A stretch of DNA of 64,000 nt, taken from Helochares maculicollis (taxonomy: Eukaryota; Arthropoda; Insecta; Coleoptera; Hydrophilidae). Shown one piece after another: positions 47,600 through 58,950 of the stretch (position 1 is the first letter of the stretch; every line of letters begins with the position of its first letter). Below the pieces are notes generated by a model, which was not told the DNA's origin, searched no databases, and worked only from the letters and a program-made list of their open reading frames with translations. Position numbers and translations under genes: made by a program. The stretch covers positions 1-64,000 of the forward strand of contig JAWQRO010000008.1 of NCBI GenBank assembly GCA_033557835.1. Reading direction: 5' to 3'.

Positions 47600-49440
47600 A
47601 AAATTTTACTATAAACTGCAAATGCTCTTCTTAGTCATGTTTCGCTCGCTTCGCTCGCTCATCCCTCGCGAGATGGTAACCCGTTAAAGTATGACTGCGC
47701 CACAATGTATAACTGTAGAAGACCTACAAGTAACATCGTAAAAGGCAATAAGAACGTTAAGGGATATAACTTAATTATCATTCGTTTTAGCTCTTTACTA
47801 GTGAAAACTTACTTGTACTTTCTAGTTATAATATCTACCTAAAGCTGCAAAAGCTTCGCCTACTCTTACTTGCCTAAATCTTATTTTTACTAGTTTTAGA
47901 TTTTTACTAAGTACATTTATAATAATTACTTTTTATAATTGCAAATCCTGAAAATACTACAAAAACCGCAAAAGCATTTTTACTTTGCCCGCTTAGCCCT
48001 CGCAAAATGGAGATGCGTTAAATAATAAACGTTAATAATAATACATTTGTAGCACGTAATTAAGCACCTGAAGCAATAGCAGATGAATAGTTTTGTTACT
48101 GCCTTGGCCAGAGATGAGCGAGCGCAGCAAGCGGATCCCTACTAAGAATCGCTTGCTTTGTTTTTGATATAATTTTCATTTCTTCAAGCGTACCTTATTT
48201 CATTTTTGACATTTTTATACTTTTCTGTTGTGTGAACATTTTGAAACTTCTATGAATAATTAAGGCTAATATTTTGAACGTGATTATGAGTAGTGGTAAA
48301 TGTCATGATTTCTAAAATATTTGCAAATGCGAAAAATTCCCCAAAAGCCGCGAAAACTGCTTCGTTTAGTCGGGATTCACTAACTTAACTCTCGTGGAGT
48401 GGAGAAGCGATAAGGAATGGACACGCTTCAAAATGTATTCCACAACATAAGTTAAGTTTGATGCGACAACCGCTGACCAGATTTTTTGCGTGATCTTTTC
48501 TTATCGTATCTTCACTCCGCGAGGGATGAGCGAGCGTAGCGGCTAAATCCCGAGTAAGCAAAGCTTATTCAGTTCTTGATTTATTCTCAATTTCCTACTC
48601 AATAAAATTTAGGTCATTAGAGTTAACAGTCATCAGTTTTCATGTTTTAAAAATATGCAGAGAAAGTACAACTGCCGCCTTCATAAGTTATTGTACGGTT
48701 TACGAAAAATAAGTGCAAATGCGACTAAAATACATAGCGTAGAGTTTCTGTGAATTATTTAGCGACGAAAAATACTTGTATAAAAATGTAAAATACTCTA
48801 GCAAAAGCGTGCTCATTTTTTAATAAGCTACTGTCTAAGAGTAAGTGAACTTTACGTGATTTTGATATATTTACAGTTTTCTTTTGAGTGGATATTTTGA
48901 AACTGACAAATTTTTGAAACCTAATTATGAGTTAAGAAATAAACGCGTTTCAAACTATTATTTCCAAAATTGTATCGACATCTGCTAAGCAGCTATTTTG
49001 CGTATTTATTCTTCCTTCATTAATCTGTGAGTGATGAGCTAGCGACAGAGAGAATCCTGAGTAAGACAAGCTAATGGAGTTTTTGGATATATTCTAGATA
49101 GCCTTTACTAAGCTATCAAGAGCGTCATATATTAAATAAGCCTCTCAAAATTGTCCCCGCATTTTAGCACATTTCGCCTTCGAGTAATCGAAGCATACCA
49201 AAAACGAACTCTTGGTATATTCTCACTTTTCTTTTGTGTGTTCAATATGGCAAAAACATTAATTACTAAAAGAAATTTTCTAGTCAGAGATTATAAGTAG
49301 TGCCCAATTTAGTTAACCCTAACATTTGTATATCTAAGAAATTCTTTGAAAATCGCAAAATCTTCACTTAGTCGCAGGACAGGAAAGTAGGAATGCTTAC
49401 AAATAATTCCAACTTGATATAAAACTTGAATCGATACCAG
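47600..49440. repeat. Tandem array of about 400-base units with paired inverted GCGAGCG motifs
   Basis: Reverse motifs occur near 47640 (TTTCGCTCGCTTCGCTCGCTC then ATCCCTCGCG), 47985 (ACTTTGCCCGCTTAGCCCTCG), 48365 (TCGTTTAGTCGGGATTCAC) and 49370 (CACTTAGTCGCAGGACAGG). Forward motifs occur near 48112 (GATGAGCGAGCGCAGCAAGCG), 48520 (GCGAGGGATGAGCGAGCGTAG then CCCGAGTAAGCAAAGCTTATT) and 49030 (GTGATGAGCTAGCGAC then CCTGAGTAAGACAAGCTAATG). A reverse motif is typically followed by a forward one after about 120-150 bases. Shared flanks support homology: CTGAAAATAC...CGCAAAAGC before reverse motifs, and TGATATATTCTCA...TTTTGTGTG...ATTTTGAAAC after forward ones. No coding capacity is seen. Type unknown: satellite-like, or tandem MITE/Helitron derivatives. 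Confidence 0.75.
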
Positions 49441-50066
49441 CTGGATAGATAGGATTTTAGAGAAACAGGAATATGCGATTGAATTTCCAGAATCACTTGC
49501 AAAGTTTGAGTCGGAACTAATTTTTTTAAGCTAGTTTACTTGATAAAATTAAGAGCCGGTGCAGGTAAGCAAATAGTTTCGGGAAGCTACTACCCAAAAA
49601 GTAGATACTGATCTACAGATTTCTTAAGAGTGCCAAAAGCGGCATTTTTCACTGCAGCTGAAACGATCAGAGCGATATCGAGTTTACATACACGGGAATA
49701 AAAAAATTACTAAGTGTTGTTTGACAATTTGAAGCTAGCAGCTAAAAAATTGAGCTTTATATACGCAAAAGCCGCCATTGGACGTGGTGGTCGGTGTTGT
49801 GTTGAATGCTGTTCGCGAAATGCTTTTACTGCGAGACTCGCCGCAAAAATATTGTTTTCCTGTTGCTGCGATAAAGGGCTTACTAGTTTTTACGTTTTTG
49901 TTTGTTTTATTCCTTTTTTATGTCGTACTTAGTTTGCTGGATATTCTTTATTCATTAGTAAGCGGATAATAAAAAGATTTTATGAGCTGCACTGAAACGT
50001 CAACCGTTATGCGTTTTCTATATGTGCCTCAAAAAATTAGATTAGGTTTTTTATTATATCTCTCCC
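49441..50066. other. Intronic DNA, no gene seen
   Basis: Two overlapping plus frames (49714-49932 and 49778-49969) show no known similarity. A GTGCAGGTAAGCAAATAG-like trace of the repeat motif lies near 49559-49576. Confidence 0.5.
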
Positions 50067-50092
50067 AGGGTTTGTTGTTTACAACAAACCCT
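50067..50092. repeat. Perfect 12-base-arm palindrome
   Basis: AGGGTTTGTTGT (50067-50078), a two-base centre TT, then its exact reverse complement (50081-50092). It is immediately followed by a C-rich CTCCCGCCGCG stretch. No flanking element was recognised. Confidence 0.9.
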
Positions 50093-50700
50093 CCCGCCGC
50101 GTCCACTGTTGCTACCCTTGCTTTGCCATCCGCTTGCCGGATTTCCTTTTACACCCAGCGAGACTTTCACTGGACAAGTCATGAAATCACAGCGTTTTAT
50201 TGTTTCTTTGTTGACTGAAAAAATTGTGAAAATTGACATTTTGTAAACACATTTCAGCATTCATCTGTCTTTCAGGAGTTGTTTGGGATTTTGTAGAAAT
50301 GTTCTACTGTAGTTTTTGTTTTGAAATTGAAACAAGCGAAAGGAGTGAGGCCTCATTCATTCCTACGCTTATTTATACATGTGTTTTGACGAGAATATAA
50401 AAACCAACCAGCTTCGTCTCGAATTTGGCTAAATATGCAATCTTGATCGATCAGACTTTCGGACCATGTAGGTCATGGTGTAATATGCCCTCCATATATG
50501 GAATAACATCAGAAAAGCATGCCATATTAAAATAAATAATTTAAAAGCTACATACACACAAGAAAAATAAACTGGCCATTTTGTTCATAAATATGAAATT
50601 ACGCGTTTCATAACAAAAGCAGAGAAAAAATTCGGGGCGTAGTACGCTTCAGAGAATGAGTATAACGTAAATAAAAAATGAGGAGAGCTTCCTCTTTTTC
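50093..50700. other. Intronic DNA, nothing recognised
   Basis: No coding similarity. There is a short C-rich patch at 50093-50145, then AT-rich sequence. Confidence 0.5.
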
Positions 50701-51320
50701 TTGTAAAGAGTTCACGGACGTAACAGTAACCAGATACACAGAGGGCGGTCGGGGCCTTTTTCCGGCAGTGCGATCGTAAACTTGAGGACGACTTCAGTTT
50801 ATCTTGTGTAGAATTGTTCCAAGTTGGACCACTCGGAGCGTAGGTAAACAGAGCCAAGCTGCTTACAATCCCAGTTACAGATTAGTCTTTCGACCCGTCA
50901 GGTCGCCCTCACTTCTTCTTCTTATTGCCCTCCACCCCCTGCAAGCGGCAGCCACTAGAACCCCACCCTCCTCTAGAATAATATTACTACGTTCGTACTA
51001 CACAGTAGCAACGAATATCGGCTAACGATTTTCTTCTTCCTTCGTTTTCTTGCTCGCATCTTTCCTCACTGGGTTTTGCTGCGTTCCGGCTTCGCCGGCC
51101 TGCCTAGCCTTGCCTTGCCTTCGCCTTGATACGCGCTTCACTTCTATGTAATATAATACTTTATATATATATTTTTGGGAAGACATCGCATCGGCATCCC
51201 CGCCGCGTCGTGTTTAATACTTTATCGTCTCGGGGTTTTTAGGTCACCGTGCACTTCTTGCCTTCTGCTCCTTGCGCCCTGGTATTCGGCCCACTCCAGG
51301 ACCCAACTTTTAAGTAAAAG
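50701..51320. promoter_or_regulatory. GC/C-rich island with a TATA-like element, candidate alternative promoter
   Basis: An isolated island in AT-rich DNA. On the minus strand (the Musashi sense strand), TATATATATAAAG at about 51171-51159 is followed within 30-90 bases by GC-rich sequence that includes CCGGC-TTC-GCCGG (51086-51098) and repeats of GCAAGGC. A weak donor-like GTAAGC lies near 50866. This arrangement could be an internal promoter with a 5' untranslated exon of the host gene, but no conserved core-promoter or coding evidence supports it. A GC-rich repeat relic is an equal alternative. Confidence 0.22.
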
Positions 51321-54120
51321 TTAATAATTTAAGATAGATGAGCGCGTACAGGATCATTAGGTGCGGGCCGAGGAAAGTTAATTTACTTGTAATGTGTTCA
51401 TTCCTACCCTTTTTAATGTTACTTATCCTCAGGGCGATACGCGACTCCTTAAAAGGATAATGGTGTAGAATGAGAGGAATTAATCATTTTCAATGAGTTT
51501 TTATAAAGATTTTTTTTAATTGTTCTGGGAAAAGATCTTTAGAGCTTATTCTTCTGGAGGGGGTTTGGTAAACTCTTCAGAGACTGCGTTACAGCAGGTA
51601 ACGCCTTATCTTTATCTTCCTGCACTTTCCGTGAAATTGCTTGTACAGACGATGTTCATTTCTAAGTTTTATTATGTAGTCGCGGTCTCTAATGATATAG
51701 ATTTTGGTGTATAAATACAAAAACATCTTCGGATTGTCTTGCTGCTGATTTCTATCACAACTGCATGTCTAATGACACTGTCCTTATGCTTATTTGCTTC
51801 TAAGCACTCACAACAAGTTGCATTTTATTCATGAAATTGTTACACTTTGATTATTTGTTACAAATTAAATCAGAGAAGGTATATAGTTTTCAGGGCAATT
51901 ATTACCTATAAAAATTACAACGTTGAAAACATACTGCACATTCTCATCTATTCAACAACAAATTTCAGTGGTTAAGTTTTAAGTTTGCGGTTCGTCTAAG
52001 ACTACTAATGTAGTAACCAAATCTGGAGAACTTTTCGGTCTATATTCTGACTGTCATTTAAGTGCAAAACTTAGCTATTAATACAAGCTTCACAATTGTT
52101 GGCGTATATGCCAAGTTTCAAGTCAAAATTTTGTATCTAATATGGTTTAATGGGTGCAGTATTGGCAAAGAAACCCTGCATCTCTATTTTACGATTATTT
52201 TTCTTGTTTAAGAAATGTAGAAGTTAACAAGACCACATGAAACAAAAATTGAGACAAATTATTCCAGCTTATGCGGCGTTCATAGAAGATATAGGTACAA
52301 CTATATAAAAATATCCGTGGCAAGTCTAAGTGTTCACGGTATGGATATTAAAGCGAGTGATTAATGGATACTTAAAAGCTCTAGGCGGGGTTAAGCGGGG
52401 TGTGTAAATAACGAACCGAATGGCAAGAAAGGTCGAAATTTTTTTATGGGAGTAAGGTCATGTTGTTAAATCTTCCCGTAGCACTTCGCGTTGGGTGCGC
52501 TATCGAAAATGGTAATTGCGAATAAGTAAGCTTCGGAAAAAAGTCGTAAAAAAGACAAATAGTTAGGGTTTTTGCCTAAAGGAGGCGATAAATCTACCCC
52601 GTGTGCATTTGTATGTCCCCCTCTTTTACCTTTATAAATCAAAATATATAAAGGAAGTCCATATTCAGCAAATTTCTGTAAAAAAACAAGAAGAGTTATC
52701 GTGACAACTTCTATATATTTTGCGATATTACCTTTTTTGTTTGGCTGCGAAGCGCCGCGTCTTTTGATACAAGCGCGGATTTGCTGGTAAAAGTTAGATG
52801 CGGGTGGAAAAAATTCAAAATCATGTCCGCGGTGAATCTTGAACTTTGGTAAACGGTATAAAAAGTAATTACGTCATAAAATGAAAGCGGCAGGAATAGA
52901 CGGAGAACTAAACCGATATAGTGGCAGTTTTCAAAACTATTCCGGAGGAATGACCTTTTATTTTTCATCCACAACACACAATATGGGGCGCTATTTGCCC
53001 GATACTTCAGCAGAAAGAAACAAACTGTTATACCCCATATAAAGTGATTGCGTTTGATATTTTTCTGCAAATCGAATTCTTGAATTACCTCGCATATTCC
53101 AGGGAGCGTTGGATACTCCTTAAGGCGCCCGATTGTTAAGTAATCCAATTATCTAAATGTATCGGCGAATAAAAATAAAAACCGAAGGAAACATATTCAA
53201 TAACTCGATCACGTAAACTGGGTACATGTGGCGCGGAAAGATGCAAAGAAACTAAGAAAAACAAGCATAAAAACACATAAAAACCCAAACGAAAACATGC
53301 GAAATAACAAATGGGCAAACATTGCTTTGTGATCCAATACGTATATATTGTACCGGAGTTCAAAAAGTTTTTCCAATAAAATGCCAATCGATTAGGGAGC
53401 TTCCCCAGTGAAATATTTTAGTTCGCTATGCAGCAAAGCGGGCTGGCGAAGTGGGTTGGGTGAAGATCGAAATCGGGTATTTTTAGTATATTAATTAATT
53501 AATTTTTGCTTCAATCACCATGTGCTCAGAATTGTTGCGGTTTACCGGTCCTGATTAGATAAGGGTTACACTTGAGGATGCTATTTTTAACAGGAAGGCG
53601 TGTTTAGTCGAGTCATTTTAAAATAAGAACCAATTTGCCACGATGTGGGCTGCGGTCCTAAGCGCAAGAATTCACGAGCTATTAGTGTTTGCTTTTAAAA
53701 AAACGATAACAAAATCTATCTATCAAAAGTACGGCACGGGCGATAGGTGGTTATAATTAGTAATGGTGAATAGGCGACATGCCAGGGAGCAGTTACTACA
53801 ACAAATTTAAATAAATACATAATTCGGTTTAGCGGCCAAAAATCAATTAATTTCGGAGCGTCATGAGATTTTTTACACAGATATGAGTCATTTAAATTAT
53901 TTATTTTTTTAAAATTCGTGGTGCTTTGGCGGCAAGTATTCTGTACCAAATTGTCTTGTATATATCGTGAAGGAGAGGTTTCACTTATTGTTTTCTATTA
54001 ACATTTCCATATTCGTTAACTTTACGATATGCTTTGCGTTCTGATTATAAAACTTTTAAGAATGTAGACTTAGAAATGAAAGTTTATATAATGCTAAAAT
54101 ACAAAAATTCAATTTTGGTC
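51321..54120. other. Intronic DNA; 145-residue frame without similarity
   Basis: The minus-strand frame at 52711-53148 (145 residues from an ATG) is the longest outside biased tracts. It shows no domain I recognise and no splice or context support. I treat it as chance. The rest is AT-rich with no repeat or RNA gene seen. Confidence 0.45.
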
Positions 54121-54340
54121 AGAAAAAGCTTCAATGCGTCCATCTGGATGTTAAAAGTTTAGGCTGACGCTTTAAAATAAGCTAAGGTTGATGCAAAAGT
54201 GATCAAAGTTTCCTTACGTATTAATTGAGAGAATTTTTTCAGCGGTTACATTTCTGGAGGTTGAAAACTTGAATTAACGTTCTTTAATAGGTAAAGGGTG
54301 AGGCAAAGTCTCACCTTTCGCCCTTTTTGTTATGAGAAGC
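54121..54340 (+). repeat. Copy of the GGATGTTAAAAGTTTA repeat
   Basis: TCTGGATGTTAAAAGTTTAG and GCTGACGCTTTAAAATAAG (54143-54182), then CAGCGGTTACATTTCTGGAGG (about 54240-54260) and GGGTGAGGCAAAGTCTCACC (54297-54316). These match the phrases, in part the order, of the tandem repeat at 58.5-58.95 kb. GTGAGGCAAAGTCTCAC is itself a small dyad. Confidence 0.7.
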
Positions 54341-57300
54341 AAAACACAGCGTCTACGTTTTAGATATATGAAGCTTAAGAAGTTTAAGGGTGAATTCTGG
54401 GGCCTTATATAAGTAGTGGAAACGCATTTTTCAAGTTGATATATTGTTTTATAGAGGAATTGGTGATCAAACTAACGTGTACTACGTGTTGATTACCGCC
54501 GATAATATTAATACAGTTTAAAAAAAAATCAAATAAAATATCTTTAGAGAATACTAAGATTAAATTGACACTTTGAATGGAACTTATTTTTTAGCTTTCT
54601 TTTTAGAAATTACACCTTTTATATCTGGCTAAGGGAGGTTGATCAAAGTTGAGCAAAGAACAAGTTGTGAAAACATATCAACTTCACAAGCCCGGAGTGT
54701 CGAAAGTTAAAATTGACTATTAACAGTCATGCCTAAAGCAACTTTTTATTTTTTATTTAGTGATAAAAGCTCATATGAATATTGCATAGCTTTAGTCTGA
54801 ACTTCATCTATAGTTTTATTGAAATATTGGTCATGATCAAATTCTATGATTAAATCAATTCATTGTGATTACAGAAAATTTGCAATAACAGTAATTTTTG
54901 TAACATTCTTTGCTAATATCCTAATTTATCGTATATGGTACTAACCTAAATTGCAAACTTTAAGATTACGACTCTCAAATACCAAAAATCCCTAGAAGAA
55001 ATCAGTCATGCTGCTACAATCTCATCAATAGTTGAAGAAGATTTTATTTCGCTAACATATTCTAAATATAGTCTCATAGCCTTTGCAAACTTCTTCAAGT
55101 GGAGTTTTAGGCATTGCCTCTACAAATATTCTGGAAATTGTTACCAAACTGATATTTTTTGTTGGTATAAAATTTCCCCTGTGGTATTTTTCAGTCCAAA
55201 AATTGTAAGACGATTTATAGTTCTATGCTGAGCATTTGCCGGACGTAGAATTTATTGGAGTTCATTTACTACAAATGAGAATTCAGATTATGGAAACGGT
55301 TTATACGAGCCTGATGAAAGTGTGAAGTAGATCACATTTTGATTCTATTTCATTCATTTTGAAACGTTATAAATATATTTTCATGGCCAAATCGATATCC
55401 CCTTTTGAAAACACGAAATCACTCCTCGTATATAAAAGCGCAACTAAGGAATACCATGTAATATTAATGTATCTTTCTTTATAAAGCCAGCATAACAGTA
55501 AATCAGCAAACCCTTGAAGATATTTCAGGGCGAAACGCCTGAAAATTCTTGCAAATTCTGGTCTCCGACGACAGAGTAAAGACCAATGTGGGCTCGCAAA
55601 GCCTGGTCGGTGGTAAGGCACACAATATTACCGGGGAAAAGCAAGCGAAGTCGTATTTAAAGGCCACCCTACGAAGCCGGCTCGAACGTCGAATCTTGAT
55701 AAGGCTATACGAGTTCGGTAATCCTAAACGGGCCTTATCGGGTGAATGTATGAGGTTCGCCCCCTGCCGAAAACAAACAATAAAAAAGATAAAGGACACT
55801 ATAGTAAGCAAAGAATAATTTTAGAACTTGCTAATGTCGGCGGACAACTTAATAGCTGCGGCAGCCCGGAGATAATATTCCGGGATATATCGCCGGGAAT
55901 TAACACGCGGCAAGGACCTGGATAGGAATTCTCCCACACCGCAAAAGCGAATTATCCTGCAAATCCTCTCTGGAAATTTAGTTCTACGTACAAATCAACC
56001 CTGATCTAAAAATTCATTTCACTCGGTAAGCCTAAATTACCCCCATTCCGCAAGTCGAAATAAATTTAGCCCTCAAAATGACCAGCGTCACTGGCTACTT
56101 ACCAGAAGCTTCTAAGAATGCAATTGGCAGGCATTTAAAAGGTTCGAGAAAAATACCGCGTTAGAGACATAGCGACCCGGAAATCAGTTTCCAAGGAAAG
56201 TGATAAATAATGGCGAAACAACCCGAAAACATTCCTAAACTGCCGTATAATCTGGGTACATTTTTATGTTGTTTACGTGTAACTTAAAAACATATCAGTG
56301 ATGCAAATATCCGAACCGGGGCTACCCCATTTCTGCCGTGTCGATCAATCGAGGGGTCCCGTGTTTCTTTCGGCTTGTTTTTATTCCACTTGGTTTAGTT
56401 TTATTAATATCTCGTGCCATTTCCACGGAGATTTCGCCATATAGATTTCCCCTACCGAACTTTTTTAATAAAACTAAATTTGACCGACCGGCAAAAAATC
56501 TGACAGGACAGCCGGAGTTGAGATGTTTTCTATGCCCATGTTTGTATGTCCACACATGACCTGAAGAATTTATACAAAAAGTTGAAAACTCAACGGCCGA
56601 AACGGCTGGAGACGTTTAAGCGCCGTAAAAAATACAAAATTGGAAAACAACCTTTTTCCGTTCCGCAGAACGAAAAAAACTACTTTGCAAGGAAACGCGA
56701 CTTTTTCCAAGGCGACCGTTTCCTGAACGGCCGGACCGAAGTCCCATAGAGCTGGAAAGCGAGGTTTTCGGTGCAGGATGGCGACGCCGATGGATGGGAT
56801 GCTCAAAAACGGACGAAGCCCAAGAGGCAAACGGGTTTCTATTCGCAAGCGGACCAGCTCCGGTTGTTTTTACGAAGCATTTTTATCATCGCAAATTGAA
56901 TATTGAGTGTTATTGTATTTTCTTATCTTTGATCGGCGTGATACTTTGGAAATAATGAAATAAGACTAGCTTAACTTTGTCAATGTCGTGGGTTGCAGCT
57001 GCACAACCCAGAATTTTGCAATATTTCAAATGGAGAGGGAATATTCGCTTCTCTGATCAAAAATATCGTAGTCTAAGTTGCAGCTGCCCTCTAAACTTCA
57101 ACCATCGTCATATTTTGCTGGGAGTCTGAAAAGCCTAAAGTATATTTTGTGTGTAAGCGAGAGGATTTTTTAAGGCAGAAATGACTTTTAACGTTTTGCA
57201 TTTGTTGCTAATTAAACTCAAGCTGGAGTTTCGTGCTATATCTATTTAATAAATCTATAGTGTCTTTCTGCTATTATTTTCGTTTTACTGTATTATGTTA

Positions 57301-58239
57301 AGTTTGGGGATTTCTATTACAATTAAACACTTTTGAAATAAATAGCAAACACCAAACACACAGTCAACTATATAAATGTTTCTGATTATAAACAATTTAA
57401 TACTATGGAAAAGTCTTGCAAACCCCACTAGAATTACTGTTAAAATCAGTATGATATGTTTTTGTCAGACTTTTGTGACTTTTCATGTAGATGAAACCAA
57501 AGTACATCCAAGAATGTAAAAGCTTATTTTTACTTGAAAGGCAAAAATGTCACAACAACGGCAAACAAGATACACGTTGTTTATAACGAAAGTATTGTTG
57601 CCGGAAAACTGTAAGAACTGATTTGTTAGGTTTAAAATTATTGATAGTAATCTTAGAGACCCCTGAATAAACCTTCCACTCCAGATGAGAGTCACGATTA
57701 AATACAAATAGAGAATAATCGCACTACTCGACATGTAAAACTACAAATTTGTTAAATAAACCAAAATAAGCCATCCACGAGCAAAACTTAATGTTTGACA
57801 ACACAAAATGATATTATATATGGAGCTTGCCGATTTAAGAGGTAGAGGAATCGTATTTCCATTACAGACTCATTTTATAATCGTAACCAGAAGATTTTAA
57901 AGCAAATAATGGACGGAGGATGAAAAGAGGATTTTTCAAAATAATGTTGAACAAAAAAGTCTTGACGAGCAAGCTACCTTTAGGCACCAACAACGCCTCT
58001 CTTCCTCCAAAGAAGATCATGCTTTCTGACTGATGGAATTTTAAGGTGAAGTTCTTGTGTAAGATTTTATCGACCAACGAAATGGTATCTTAATATCAGT
58101 GTTATTAGCAATTAGACAATATAGGCTGAAAGTTGAGGGGGAATAACGAATCAGAAGGACATCACTCTACATCAGGACAATGCGTCATATATTTCTATCA
58201 TTATACAGTTTCTTTAGTGTCAAAATCATATAGAAACGC
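54341..58239. other. Intronic DNA, no gene recognised
   Basis: No frame shows known similarity, including overlapping frames at 55367-55818 and 56322-56848 where the GC content is higher. A small inverted repeat TGGGTTG/CAACCCA lies at 56989-57010. A minus-strand stretch around 55000-55200 has long partly open reading with residues such as MPKTPLEEVCKGYETIF; I could not place it. Confidence 0.45.
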
Positions 58240-58490
58240 GTATCGTTGAAATAATTGAGAGATTATAGAAGGGTGAAACTTTCAAGTTTATCTTTAACGT
58301 TTTCTGTTAAAACGCAAAACGAGGAGTCAGAAGACTATCTGAAAAATAAAGGAGTAAAGCAAGATTGTGTACTATCAGCTATTATGTTTAATTTGTCATT
58401 GGAGTGAGTATTAGAAAAAGGAGTAATAGAAAATATACGAACAAAAGGGAATGAGGCTATTTCTTTTTGGATTTGTCGAGCGAACCAAGG
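58240..58490 (+). pseudogene. Reverse transcriptase fragment of a non-LTR retrotransposon
   Basis: The frame starting around 58312 reads through KGVKQDCVLSAIMFNLSLE (58348-58404), the conserved RT block usually seen as G-[VL]-[KR]-Q-G-x-x-L-S-P-x-L-F-N. The family's Gly after Gln is Asp here and the Pro is Ala. A TGA follows, then VLEKGVIENIRTKGNEA, as in related elements. The residues RIVEIIERL just upstream (about 58231-58257) are in another frame. Only this small part of the domain survives. Confidence 0.7.
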
Positions 58491-58504
58491 CATCGCATCT
58501 TTAT

Positions 58505-58950
58505 TCCAAATGTAAGAAGCTTAGGTAAGTGAAAAATGATCTTGGATGTTAAAAGATTTATCAACTATTGTATGTGAAGGGTTGTTTACAGCGACTAGAC
58601 TTCTAGATGTAAGAAACTTAGAAAGGTTAAAAATGATCTTGGATGTTAAAAGCTTTCTCAGCTTTTTTAAGTAAAGGGCCGTTTACAGCATCTACACTTC
58701 TGGATGTTAAACGTTTAAGTTGACGCTCTTAAATAAGTGAATAGTGAGGCTTTACCTCACTTTTCGGCTGTGTCAAGCGAAGAGAGGCACAATAGCTATA
58801 TTCTGGATATAAGAACCTTACAGGGATTAAAAATAATCTTGAATGTTTAAGATTTCTCAGATATAAGATAGATAAGTGAGGGGCCGTATACAGCGGCAAC
58901 ATTTCTGGATGTTAAAAGTTTAAGTTGTAGCTCTCAAATAAGCGAAGAAC
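58505..58950 (+). repeat. Degenerate tandem repeat, three units
   Basis: The phrase TGTAAGAAxCTTAG...AAAAATGATCTTGGATGTTAAAAG recurs three times (about 58509-58565, 58608-58661 and 58818-58853). Each is followed by AAGTGAAGGGxxGTTTACAGC-like sequence and CTACACTTCTGGATGTTAAA. The unit is about 98-200 bases, depending on whether a CTTAAATAAGTGAATAGTGAGG ... CCTCACTTTTCG insert is present. A related copy is at 54.1-54.33 kb. It adjoins the reverse transcriptase scrap, so it may be that element's 3' region. Confidence 0.8.

Noticed and set aside
47640..47670. GCTCGCTTCGCTCGCTC oligomers as a CRISPR-like array
   Set aside because: The units alternate in orientation, spacers are hundreds of bases long and diverged homologues rather than unique, and the genome is animal.
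52711..53148. 145-residue minus-strand open frame
   Set aside because: No motif, signal peptide pattern or family resemblance, and no supporting context. A chance frame of this size is plausible in 64 kb.
55600..55620. GCCTGGTCGGTGG-like stretch as a tRNA piece
   Set aside because: No matching acceptor stem, anticodon arm or T-loop in the surrounding 100 bases. No convincing tRNA was found anywhere in the window.
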